NCBI GenBank assembly: GCA_031263435.1
Contig: JAISFT010000236.1
Location: forward strand, 1-6,354
Direction of reading: 5' to 3'
Origin: Treponema sp.
GTDB taxonomy: Bacteria; Spirochaetota; Spirochaetia; Treponematales; Breznakiellaceae
DNA length: 6,354 nucleotides
Shown here piece by piece: positions 1 to 5,508 of the stretch. A program made the translations under genes and the position numbers. Numbering within the stretch: position 1 is the first letter of the stretch; the number at the start of each line of letters is the position of its first letter. Under the pieces are notes generated by a model. That model did no database searches and had not been told where the DNA came from. It worked only from the letters and a program-made list of their open reading frames with translations.

Positions 1-57
1 AAGAAGCTCCTCCAGGTTCACCGGGCGGCAACCCCTGAAATAGTCCCCCTCCCTCAT
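1..57 (-). CDS. citX: Start of a further cit gene, probably citX (holo-citrate lyase synthase); cut by window edge
   Basis: Only 19 codons are visible. They begin at an ATG (57-55) that overlaps the citC stop TGA (56-54) as ATGA, and read MREGDYFRGCRPVNLEELL. The frame is open to the window edge. The ending PVNLEELL resembles the N-terminal segment of CitX proteins, in which a 'pv-l-elL' stretch precedes a conserved Arg-rich helix. CitX transfers the 2'-(5''-triphosphoribosyl)-3'-dephospho-CoA arm to the serine of CitD. A citX gene, or a citX-citG fusion, directly after citC would complete the maturation pathway. The Shine-Dalgarno match is weak (AGGA, 2 bases before the ATG), so translation probably depends on coupling to citC; an in-frame GTG at codon 13 is a less likely start. 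The existence of the reading frame is fairly secure from the ATGA junction. The identity is an inference from 19 residues plus context, and citG is the main alternative. Confidence 0.55.
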   Translation of the reverse strand, partial: MREGDYFRGCRPVNLEELL

Positions 58-1040
58 GTTCCTAGGCTCTTTAGATACTCAAATGTTGCGGGAGGCGCTA
101 GTTCCCGAATCCTCTCCAGATCCCCGGCTTTCAAAAGTTCCCGTACCCTGCTGGCACTTACCGGTTCTCCCCCGATTTCAAGTCGGGGAATCTCGACAAG
201 TTCTATGCCGAAGCAAGGAAGGAGCGCCGCCATGGCGCGGTTGTACGCGGCGGTTACTATGTCCCGCGGTTCGGTTCCCACGAAACGGCGGCTGATCCCC
301 AGGGGAAGGGCAAAATGTTTGGCGAAGATCCTGATGTCCAGCTCCATGTTCAGATCCAGGGGAGAGACCGAATCCCGAAAAAAATAGTCCGGAAAGGTCT
401 GGGCGGAAATAAGGTAGGGTCCTGTGGGATGGAGGTAGACACGGGGGATATGGGCAATTCCCTTCAGAACAAGCTCATAGCGGAGATCCGCAGGGAAGAA
501 ACTCAGGTTTTCGGAAACTACAAAAACGTGGAGGGCCTCGCAGCCGGCGGCGGCAGTCTCGATAAGGTACTGGTGGCCCCGGGTAAAGGGGTTACCGTTA
601 ACAAGCACCGCGCCAACAGGGTCGGCGTCAACAGGGGGTCGGGAAAGCTCTGCCACAAAGCAGGAGATCCCGTTCCGCCGGTTTTCCATCAGGAGGACGC
701 TATCGGTTTTTTCGATGGCATAAAAGCCCAAGTTTCCGAAACGTTCTTCGTTTTCCGGCTTGGTAAAAAGAAAAAGGTGAAAGATCCCTTGCCGGCCCGC
801 CTCTTTGATGAGTTCCGTCACGATGATCGCGGCAAGTCCTTCGCTTTGGAAGGCAGGGGAAACCGCGATACATTTAAGCACACGGCCGTCCAGAGAGCCT
901 GCGGCAGCGATAACTTCCCCTTCCATAACACAGACCGAGAAGCCTATGCGTTCATCATATCCAAGGCCGTTTTCCCGGAGGAATTCCTTAAGCTGTTCCC
1001 GATCTTCCCCCCGAAGGGGGGAACCGGATCGAAGCTCCAT
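54..1040 (-). CDS. citC: [Citrate (pro-3S)-lyase] ligase CitC
   Basis: This enzyme (EC 6.2.1.22) uses ATP and acetate to acetylate the thiol of the CitD prosthetic group, switching citrate lyase to its active form in the cytoplasm. The 328-residue product has the two-part CitC layout. A GNAT-like N-terminal domain (about residues 1-130; SPAFQSEGL and GFYAIEKT are typical) is followed by a nucleotidyltransferase domain. That domain opens with VLVNGNPFTRGHQYL (about 146-160), a variant of the (H/T)xGH ATP-binding signature, and continues with FVGTEP (about 253-258) and SASRVRELL (about 295-303), the usual second nucleotide-site motif. Overall similarity to E. coli CitC runs the full length; that protein is about 350 residues, so this one is slightly short. 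Start choice: a TTG at 1043 directly precedes ATG at 1040. The AGGG that overlaps the citF stop codon lies 5 bases from the ATG but only 2 from the TTG, so the ATG is preferred. citF ends 7 bases upstream, and the stop overlaps the next gene's ATG. Confidence 0.95.
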   Translation of the reverse strand: MELRSGSPLRGEDREQLKEFLRENGLGYDERIGFSVCVMEGEVIAAAGSLDGRVLKCIAVSPAFQSEGLAAIIVTELIKEAGRQGIFHLFLFTKPENEERFGNLGFYAIEKTDSVLLMENRRNGISCFVAELSRPPVDADPVGAVLVNGNPFTRGHQYLIETAAAGCEALHVFVVSENLSFFPADLRYELVLKGIAHIPRVYLHPTGPYLISAQTFPDYFFRDSVSPLDLNMELDIRIFAKHFALPLGISRRFVGTEPRDIVTAAYNRAMAALLPCFGIELVEIPRLEIGGEPVSASRVRELLKAGDLERIRELAPPATFEYLKSLGT

Positions 1041-1045
1041 CAAGG

Positions 1046-1049
1046 CCCT
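1046..1049 (-). promoter_or_regulatory. Weak Shine-Dalgarno that decides the citC start
   Basis: Minus-strand AGGG overlaps the citF TAG stop (1050-1048) and lies 5 bases before the ATG at 1040. The TTG at 1043 would be only 2 bases away. The site is weak compared with those of citF and the symporter, so CitC may be made at a lower level than the lyase subunits and depend on coupling. Confidence 0.55.
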
Positions 1050-2565
1050 ATTTCACTTGGCGGATAAGATCGATGACGCTACCGTCCCGGTACGTTACGA
1101 CCCCCACCACCTTGTCCGTGAATTCCACGGGCCGGGGCTTACCCACCAAGGTTTCCACCATGCCCCGCAGTTCCCCAATGTCCCGCAGGGGAAGCCGCGC
1201 GGCAAGAAATTTTTCCCGTAGATCCTGCCGTTCCGGGTTCACCGCCACCCCCTGCTCGGTGACGATCACATCCACGGTTCTGCCAGGGGTAACGATGGTT
1301 CCCACCCGATCAACCACGCAGGGTATCCTCCCCCGGGTAAGGGGGCAGACCAGGATAGACACCGATGCCCCGTAGGCCGTGTCCTGGTGGCCCCCGACGG
1401 CGCCCCGGATGATCCCATCCGATCCGGTAAGGACATTCACATTAAAGCTGGTGTCCACCTCCAGCGCGGAAAGGACTACTACGTCAAGCTGGTTCACCGC
1501 GGCACCGACCCCCCGGGGACTCGCGTAGTATTCGGCGGAGATCTGGTGGTGGAAGCGGTTGTTCTTCAGGGAATCCGCGGCCTTAAGATCGAAGCCCTGG
1601 ACATCCAACAGTTTCTTGACCAGCCCTTCCTCGTGGAGATCCACGATGGATCCGGTAATGCCCCCCAGGGCAAAACGCGCGGTAATGCCTTTGGCCTTCA
1701 TCTTTTCCCGCAGAAAGCGAGTTACTGCCAGGGAAGCGCCGCCGGTTCCGGTCTGGAAGGAGAAACCCTCTACCAGGCAGCCGGAGGCATCTATCACCTC
1801 CGCGGCGCTTTCCGCCATGACCAGTTCCTTGGGGTTGGTGGTGAAACGGGTGGCCCCCGACATGATCCCCGCGGGATCGCCTATCTTGTCCACCTTCACC
1901 ACAAAGTCCACATCGCTTTCAGGAATGCCGAAAGGTACGTTGGGAAAGTGAACGATGTTGTTGGTGATGATGATGGTCTTTTTGGCGTACTGAGCATCGC
2001 ATTTGGCATAGCCCATGGAACCACACATGACCCCCGCGTCGCTTTCCCGGGAATAGCCGTTGGCGTTGCCAAAGGGATCACAGGAAGGGGCCCCCAGGAA
2101 GGCTACATCAATGGGCAGTTCTCCTTCTGCAATGGCGTAGGCCCGGCCGCCGTGAGAACGGAAAACCACAGGTACGTCCATAAGGCCCTTGGAAATTTCA
2201 TCCGCCAGTTTCCCCCGCAGCCCGGAGGTCTCGATCCGGCGGATCACCCCGTTCCTGATGTGTTCGATCAGCGGGGCATGACAGTCTGTCAGGGAAGATG
2301 CGGCCAGCACCAGGTGCTTAAAACCCATTTGAGCCAGCTTGTCCAGTACCATGTTGACGATATAGTCGCCGTTCCGAAAGTGGTGATGGAAGGAAATGGT
2401 CTGTCCGTCTTTAAGCCCTGAGTTTTCTATGGCCTCCTCAAGGCTGGCCACGATTTTGTTGTGGGAAATTTCTCGCTGGGCCAGGGTGCGGTAGTCTTTC
2501 TGCAGGGCTTCCGGATCGAAGGCACGGCCCAGACCGGGAATAGGGGCAAATGCAGTTTTGTTCAT
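1048..2565 (-). CDS. citF: Citrate lyase alpha subunit (citrate CoA-transferase)
   Basis: CitF (EC 2.8.3.10) exchanges the acetyl group on the CitD arm for citrate, giving citryl-ACP and acetate; it works inside the cytoplasmic alpha-beta-gamma lyase complex. The 505 residues match the family length (about 510 in E. coli) with end-to-end similarity. Recognisable blocks are ISFHHHFRNGDYIVNMV (57-73), SLTDCHAPLIEHIRNG (91-106), TSGLRG (113-118), FLGAPSCDPFGNANGY (156-171), GATRFTTNP (237-245), FQTGTGGASLAVTRFL (270-285), FALGGITGSIVDLHEEGL (298-315), FNVNVLTGSDGIIRGA (374-389), GGHQDTA (391-397) and EFTDKVVGVVTYRDGSVIDL (481-500). The fold is that of class I CoA-transferases. The ATG at 2565 overlaps the citE stop by 4 bases (ATGA). 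It has a full AAGGAGGT Shine-Dalgarno 6 bases upstream, inside the last codons of citE, so translation should be both coupled and strong. No frameshift or missing block is seen. Confidence 0.98.
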   Translation of the reverse strand: MNKTAFAPIPGLGRAFDPEALQKDYRTLAQREISHNKIVASLEEAIENSGLKDGQTISFHHHFRNGDYIVNMVLDKLAQMGFKHLVLAASSLTDCHAPLIEHIRNGVIRRIETSGLRGKLADEISKGLMDVPVVFRSHGGRAYAIAEGELPIDVAFLGAPSCDPFGNANGYSRESDAGVMCGSMGYAKCDAQYAKKTIIITNNIVHFPNVPFGIPESDVDFVVKVDKIGDPAGIMSGATRFTTNPKELVMAESAAEVIDASGCLVEGFSFQTGTGGASLAVTRFLREKMKAKGITARFALGGITGSIVDLHEEGLVKKLLDVQGFDLKAADSLKNNRFHHQISAEYYASPRGVGAAVNQLDVVVLSALEVDTSFNVNVLTGSDGIIRGAVGGHQDTAYGASVSILVCPLTRGRIPCVVDRVGTIVTPGRTVDVIVTEQGVAVNPERQDLREKFLAARLPLRDIGELRGMVETLVGKPRPVEFTDKVVGVVTYRDGSVIDLIRQVK

Positions 2566-3470
2566 CTCGCGACCTCCTTGTCGCCGTCAGCTTCAAACCG
2601 GATACCCGCAGCCCGGGCAAGATCCAGCACCCGCTCTGCCCGGGTAACCACGGGCTTGTCGATCATCTTGCCGTTCAGGGCGATGACCCCGGATCCCCTG
2701 GCGTTGGCTTCTTTAATGGCCCCGATAACCGCCAGGGCGTTTTTGATTTCTTTTTCCGAAGGGGTAAATATCTGGTGGACGATCGAGATCTGTCGGGGGT
2801 TGATGACGCTCTTGCCGTCAAAGCCCAACTGCCTGATAAGGGCCGTCTCTTTCCGGAGACCCTCCTCGTTGTTTACGTCCGAGTAAACCGTGTCGATGGC
2901 GTCTATCCCCGCAGCCCGGGCCGCCAAAAGGACCATGCTCCTACCGAAAAGCAGTTCTATCCCTTCCGGGGAACGGCTGGTTCGGAGATCCGTCACGTAG
3001 TCTTCCGCGCCGATGGCGATCCCTGTAAGCCTCTTGCTGGAGAAGGCGATCTCCTTCGCGTTGAGCACCCCAGCAGCGCTTTCAATGGCCGCCATCATGC
3101 AGGTTGACCCGGTAGGGCGCTTGTATTTTTTTTCCGCGGCAGCGATCAGTTCCTCGCAGTCAAGCACGTCCCGGGCGGATTCGGTCTTGGGAAGCCGGAT
3201 CACCGCCTTGCCGCTGCTCACGATTGCCTCAATGTCGTCCTTGCCAAGCCGCTCGTGGGGATCGTTGATCCTGACCACCAGTTCCTTGCCGGGGTAGGTC
3301 AGGCTTGTCAGGGCCTGGAACACCAGGAAACGGGCACTGTCCTTCTCGTGCACCGAAACCGAATCTTCAAGATCGAACATGATGCAATCGGATGGGTAGA
3401 TCCCAGCGTCCCGGATCATGCCGGCATTGTTGCCGGGGATGTAGAGCATGGTTCTTCGCAGTTGTTTCAT
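2562..3470 (-). CDS. citE: Citrate lyase beta subunit (citryl-ACP oxaloacetate-lyase)
   Basis: CitE (EC 4.1.3.34) cleaves citryl-ACP to oxaloacetate and acetyl-ACP, using Mg2+. It is a TIM-barrel protein of the HpcH/HpaI aldolase superfamily. The 302-residue length is typical (about 300-310). Motifs seen: LRRTMLYIPGNN (4-15), IMFDLEDSV (30-38), VVRINDP (65-71), the Lys-containing IRLPKTES (91-98), MMAAIESAAGVLNA (125-138) and IAIGAEDYVTDL (151-162). The Glu in AAIES and the Asp in GAEDY correspond to the metal-binding acidic pair of the family. GKSVINPRQI (219-228) and HQIFTPSEKEI (232-242) are also characteristic. The ATG at 3470 overlaps the citD stop by 4 bases, with AAGGTG 5 bases upstream inside citD. 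The stop codon overlaps the citF start. Free-standing CitE-like proteins with other roles exist, but placement between citD and citF makes the lyase subunit assignment secure. Confidence 0.98.
   Translation of the reverse strand: MKQLRRTMLYIPGNNAGMIRDAGIYPSDCIMFDLEDSVSVHEKDSARFLVFQALTSLTYPGKELVVRINDPHERLGKDDIEAIVSSGKAVIRLPKTESARDVLDCEELIAAAEKKYKRPTGSTCMMAAIESAAGVLNAKEIAFSSKRLTGIAIGAEDYVTDLRTSRSPEGIELLFGRSMVLLAARAAGIDAIDTVYSDVNNEEGLRKETALIRQLGFDGKSVINPRQISIVHQIFTPSEKEIKNALAVIGAIKEANARGSGVIALNGKMIDKPVVTRAERVLDLARAAGIRFEADGDKEVAR
2572..2579 (-). promoter_or_regulatory. Shine-Dalgarno of citF buried in the citE 3' end
   Basis: Minus-strand AAGGAGGT is 6 bases before the citF ATG and is read within the last codons of citE (Asp-Lys-Glu-Val-Ala-Arg-stop). 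It is the second of two full-strength sites in the operon; the other precedes the symporter. Confidence 0.88.
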
Positions 3471-3760
3471 GCTTTCACCTTCCAGTCAAAGGAATCCGCT
3501 CCATTGGCCCGGTATACCGCGGTCTTGGTCCGCGCCCGGATGGTACAGTCCAGGGCGCCCTTGTCCACAGCGCGGATTCTGGCGTGTTCCACCAAGAGTT
3601 CCGCAAGGGTTTCCAGGATGGCCCGGCGGATCTCCCCGCCGAATTGCTTTTCCACGATGCTCTGCAGGTCGATTTCTATACCCTGTCCGCCTGGCTCCAC
3701 CGTAATCATGATATCGCTGGACTCAAGGGTACCGGCAACACCGGGTTTGATAATATCCAT
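3467..3760 (-). CDS. citD: Citrate lyase gamma subunit (acyl carrier protein)
   Basis: CitD is the small acyl carrier of citrate lyase. It bears a phosphoribosyl-dephospho-CoA arm that shuttles acetyl and citryl groups between CitF and CitE. The predicted 97 residues match the family size. PGVAGTLESSDIMI (6-19) holds the modified serine, IVEKQFGGEIRRAIL is the central block, and VDKGALDCTIRART is the C-terminal signature. Start choice: two in-frame ATGs exist, at 3766 and 3760. The AGGGGG run at 3768-3773 is only 1 base from the first but 7 bases from the second. Starting at 3760 also puts the acceptor serine at position 14, the position it has in E. coli/Klebsiella CitD as I remember them. 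The 3760 start is therefore annotated; the alternative adds two residues (Met-Ser). The gene begins 12 bases after the symporter stop and its end overlaps citE as ATGA. Confidence 0.96.
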   Translation of the reverse strand: MDIIKPGVAGTLESSDIMITVEPGGQGIEIDLQSIVEKQFGGEIRRAILETLAELLVEHARIRAVDKGALDCTIRARTKTAVYRANGADSFDWKVKA

Positions 3761-3767
3761 GCTCATT

Positions 3768-3774
3768 CCCCCTT
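3768..3774 (-). promoter_or_regulatory. Shine-Dalgarno that fixes the citD start, overlapping the symporter stop
   Basis: Minus-strand AAGGGGG overlaps the symporter's TAA stop (3775-3773). It sits 7 bases before the ATG at 3760 but only 1 base before the ATG at 3766. This favours the inner ATG and suggests coupling between the symporter and citD. Confidence 0.7.
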
Positions 3775-5140
3775 ATCTTCCTAACGGAACTATCCCGAGG
3801 ATAATTCCGCTTAAAAGCATGATCAAGCTCATGCCCCAGACCCAGAAGAAGCTGGTCTTAATATGCTCGTTAATCTCCACTTCCGCAAGGCCGCAGCCCA
3901 AAAGAGTGGCAGGAACCATGGGACTGATGAAGCAGGCCAGGTTCCGGCAGACCACCATGGTTATCGCCACCGAGGCCGGGGCAACTCCGTAGCTTTGCCC
4001 TACCTGCACCACAATCGGCAGCACTCCGTAGTAGTAAGCATCGGTCTCGAAGAACAGGGCCAGGGGCGCGGAAAATACGCCGATGATGATGGCAATATAA
4101 GGCCCCAGGGCAGGGGGAATAATACCCACCAGTACTTCTCCCATAGCTTTCATGATGCCGCTTTCATCCAGGACTCCCAGGAGTATGCCCGCCCCCAGGA
4201 TAGTGGAGGCCATCATCACCGCACCCTTGGAATGGGCCGCGAAACGGGCGGTCTGTTCCTTAGGGTGGGGGTAATTAACCAGCAGAGCAACCGCGCAAGC
4301 GATCATGAAAATGTAGAACGAGGGAACCCGCAGAAAGGTGAGGGCCAATATGGCGATCAGGGTAAGGATCACGTTGAACCAGAAAAGTTTGGGCCGCCTC
4401 AGGGAACCCTTTTGATCCGTTGATACTGCCCCGTCAGCCCCAAGCTCCGGCTGGAAATTGGGATCATAGCCTGCACCCCGTTTGATTTCCATCCTTGCCA
4501 CCAGGAAGGACACCCCGAAAGCCAGTACGATCCCCACACCCTGCATGGGCAGGATGGCGGTCCACAGTTCCCCCGCGTCCATCTTGATGACCGAAGCAGC
4601 CCGCAGGGTCGGGCCGCCCCAGGGGAGAAGGTTCATTACCCCCATAGCTGATGTGGTGATAAGCATCAGCGAGGTGTTTCTCATCCTGAGCCTCTTAAAG
4701 ATGGGGTGCATGGCGGGAATGGTAATAAGGAAGGTTGATGCCCCGGAGCCATCCAGATGCCCGATGATGGCGATAAGGGTGGTGAGCAGACAGACAGGAA
4801 TGACGTTGTTCCCCGCCTTTTTCGCGAGGCCCCCGATGATCCGCTCAAACATACCTGTGTCGTCCATTACACAGAAGAAGGTGATAGAAAAGATAAAGAG
4901 AGCCGCTGTTTCGTAAGTGCCCCTAACCCCGGCCCTGATAAACCGCCCCACCGTAAGTAGAGAGAAGGGCTCCAGGTTGTCGCCCCTCATAAGAACCGCT
5001 GCTGGGAGCAGCCCCATATAGCCCACCATGACAATCACCGCGGTGGGTACCACGATAAAAGCAATTGAGGGAATAGTGATTTTTTTCAGCAGCAAAAAAA
5101 CTATAACCGCGATAATGAAAAATCCACAGGCACCAAGCAT
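3773..5140 (-). CDS. CitMHS-family citrate-divalent metal:proton symporter
   Basis: This inner-membrane carrier takes up citrate, most likely complexed with a divalent cation, in symport with protons; it would feed the lyase encoded downstream. The 455-residue protein is strongly hydrophobic, with roughly 11-13 predicted membrane segments. A hydrophilic central loop (about residues 218-252, ARMEIKRGAGYDPN to SLRRPKL) separates two halves. Family signatures resembling Bacillus CitM/CitH are DDTGMFERIIG (93-103), LDGSGASTFLITIPAM (129-144), MNLLPWGGPTLRAAS (169-183), PKLFWFNVILTL (250-261), ALLVNYP (285-291), FAAHSKG (300-306) and TDAYYYGVLPI (366-376). Start choice: a longer frame begins with TTG at 5164 without any Shine-Dalgarno, whereas the ATG at 5140 has AAAGGAGGT 4 bases upstream, so 5140 is used. 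Two residues differ from the Bacillus pattern as I recall it (see findings). Metal preference (Mg, Ca or other) cannot be read from sequence, so no symbol is given. It is the first gene of the cit operon. Confidence 0.93.
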   Translation of the reverse strand: MLGACGFFIIAVIVFLLLKKITIPSIAFIVVPTAVIVMVGYMGLLPAAVLMRGDNLEPFSLLTVGRFIRAGVRGTYETAALFIFSITFFCVMDDTGMFERIIGGLAKKAGNNVIPVCLLTTLIAIIGHLDGSGASTFLITIPAMHPIFKRLRMRNTSLMLITTSAMGVMNLLPWGGPTLRAASVIKMDAGELWTAILPMQGVGIVLAFGVSFLVARMEIKRGAGYDPNFQPELGADGAVSTDQKGSLRRPKLFWFNVILTLIAILALTFLRVPSFYIFMIACAVALLVNYPHPKEQTARFAAHSKGAVMMASTILGAGILLGVLDESGIMKAMGEVLVGIIPPALGPYIAIIIGVFSAPLALFFETDAYYYGVLPIVVQVGQSYGVAPASVAITMVVCRNLACFISPMVPATLLGCGLAEVEINEHIKTSFFWVWGMSLIMLLSGIILGIVPLGR

Positions 5141-5144
5141 GACG

Positions 5145-5153
5145 ACCTCCTTT
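5145..5153 (-). promoter_or_regulatory. Strong Shine-Dalgarno that fixes the symporter start
   Basis: On the minus strand AAAGGAGGT is followed by CGTC and then the ATG at 5140. It is a near-complete anti-16S match at good spacing. The upstream TTG at 5164 has no such site, so this element decides the start of the first cit gene. Confidence 0.9.
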
Positions 5154-5166
5154 GAGAAATCCAAGA

Positions 5167-5245
5167 AAATTGCTCAAAAAACCGAATTTCCGGAACAGTC
5201 TTAAATGAGAGCAATTTAAGACCTAAGCTTTAAGAGCAAAAACTC
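5167..5245. promoter_or_regulatory. Cluster of three GAGCAA/TTGCTC boxes in the cit leader
   Basis: GAGCAA occurs at 5209-5214 and 5234-5239 on the plus strand and as TTGCTC at 5170-5175. The first and last extend to a 9-base inverted pair, AAATTGCTC (5167-5175) and GAGCAATTT (5209-5217). The middle copy lies inside the 9+9 inverted repeat. Box-to-box distances are 25 bases (5209 to 5234) and about 39 bases (5170 to 5209). Repetition of one hexamer three times within 80 AT-rich bases before an operon suggests several sites for one regulator, but the boxes are short and chance occurrence is not excluded. Confidence 0.4.
5198..5222. promoter_or_regulatory. Perfect 9+9 inverted repeat, candidate operator or leader hairpin of the cit operon
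   Basis: The arms GTCTTAAAT (5198-5206) and ATTTAAGAC (5214-5222) are exact inverted complements with a 7-base centre (GAGAGCA). The element ends 58 bases upstream of the symporter ATG. Arms of 9 with centres 16 bases apart suit a dimeric regulator that contacts two faces of DNA. The same sequence could instead fold in the mRNA leader. The regulator is unknown, as none is encoded in the window. The symmetry is seen directly; the operator role is inferred. Confidence 0.5.
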
Positions 5246-5354
5246 AAAAACGTGGACTATGTAAGGCGGCCGTACAAATATCCTTGTTTTTTGAATATAT
5301 TAAACCAACGGGAATTTTTTATGAGAATTTATCGAAATAATGTATAATATTAAG

Positions 5355-5381
5355 CCTTTCTCAAATCCGATTTAGGAAAGG
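5355..5381. other. 27-base imperfect hairpin in the spacer
   Basis: CCTTTC (5355-5360) pairs with GAAAGG (5376-5381) and AAAT (5363-5366) with ATTT (5370-5373), around a CCG loop. Between them are one C/A mismatch and, on the plus-strand reading, one U-G wobble. Read on the minus strand it is followed by CTTAATATTATACATTATTT, which is T-rich but not a clean T-tract. It could be a weak terminator for the chemoreceptor transcript, 128 bases past its stop codon, or a protein-binding site upstream of the cit promoter. Confidence 0.4.
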
Positions 5382-5472
5382 GTAGCTTCCAGGCTTGGAT
5401 CGAGGTCCCTGATATTCCATCAAACTCATGTTACGAAGGTTCTGTAGAACTCTAACGAGGCCGGTATATGCG

Positions 5473-5498
5473 CCCCAGCTATGCTGGGGGCAAAGCCC
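5473..5498. other. Two overlapping, mutually exclusive GC-rich hairpins just after the chemoreceptor gene
   Basis: CCCCAGC (5473-5479) pairs with GCTGGGG (5483-5489) across a 3-base loop. GGGC (5488-5491) pairs with GCCC (5495-5498) across AAA. The two share bases 5488-5489, so both cannot form fully at once. They lie 11-36 bases past the receptor stop codon and are natural candidates for a 3'-end or transcript-stabilising structure. No T-tract follows on the minus strand (CGCATATACC), so a classical rho-independent terminator is not supported. Confidence 0.4.
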
Positions 5499-5508
5499 TT
5501 ATCTGATG

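Larger units (their letters stand above)
5141..5508. other. Intergenic spacer between the chemoreceptor gene and the cit operon
   Basis: These 368 bases hold no convincing gene. The half next to the operon (about 5161-5350) is AT-rich, with A/T runs near 5176-5181, 5246-5250 and 5314-5320, and should contain the cit promoter. I could not place a -35/-10 pair with confidence: minus-strand TATTAT/TATACA near 5341-5349 and TATATT near 5295-5300 are possible -10 boxes but lack good -35 partners at 16-18 bases. It contains a 9+9 inverted repeat (5198-5222), three GAGCAA boxes and two hairpins (5355-5381 and 5473-5498), annotated separately. A 22-codon minus-strand frame starting near 5430 has no Shine-Dalgarno and is not called. 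No tRNA or known riboswitch pattern was recognised. Confidence 0.7.

Noticed and set aside
315..1067. A 250-codon open frame on the plus strand
   Set aside because: It is antisense to the complete citC gene, has no Shine-Dalgarno support I could see and no recognisable motif.
1387..2421. A 344-codon open frame on the plus strand
   Set aside because: It lies fully opposite citF, whose protein is conserved from end to end, and its translation is rich in Gly, His and Arg with no recognisable domain. It is a shadow of GC-rich coding DNA.
3255..3992. A 245-codon open frame on the plus strand
   Set aside because: It crosses antisense over citE, citD and the symporter end, so it would span three conserved genes; it has no domain signature.
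5341..5348. TGTATAAT on the plus strand, a good-looking -10 box
   Set aside because: No acceptable -35 element lies 16-18 bases upstream, and a transcript from it would run antisense into the chemoreceptor gene without a gene to serve. AT-rich DNA gives such matches by chance.
5364..5430. A 22-codon minus-strand frame beginning MSLMEYQG in the spacer
   Set aside because: No Shine-Dalgarno precedes the ATG and the frame ends within a hairpin; its length is within chance expectation.
5439..5450. GTTCTGTAGAAC palindrome, considered as a LexA/SOS-like box
   Set aside because: The half-sites are in the opposite order to the GAAC-N4-GTTC type of SOS box, the arms are only 5 bases, and no SOS gene follows.
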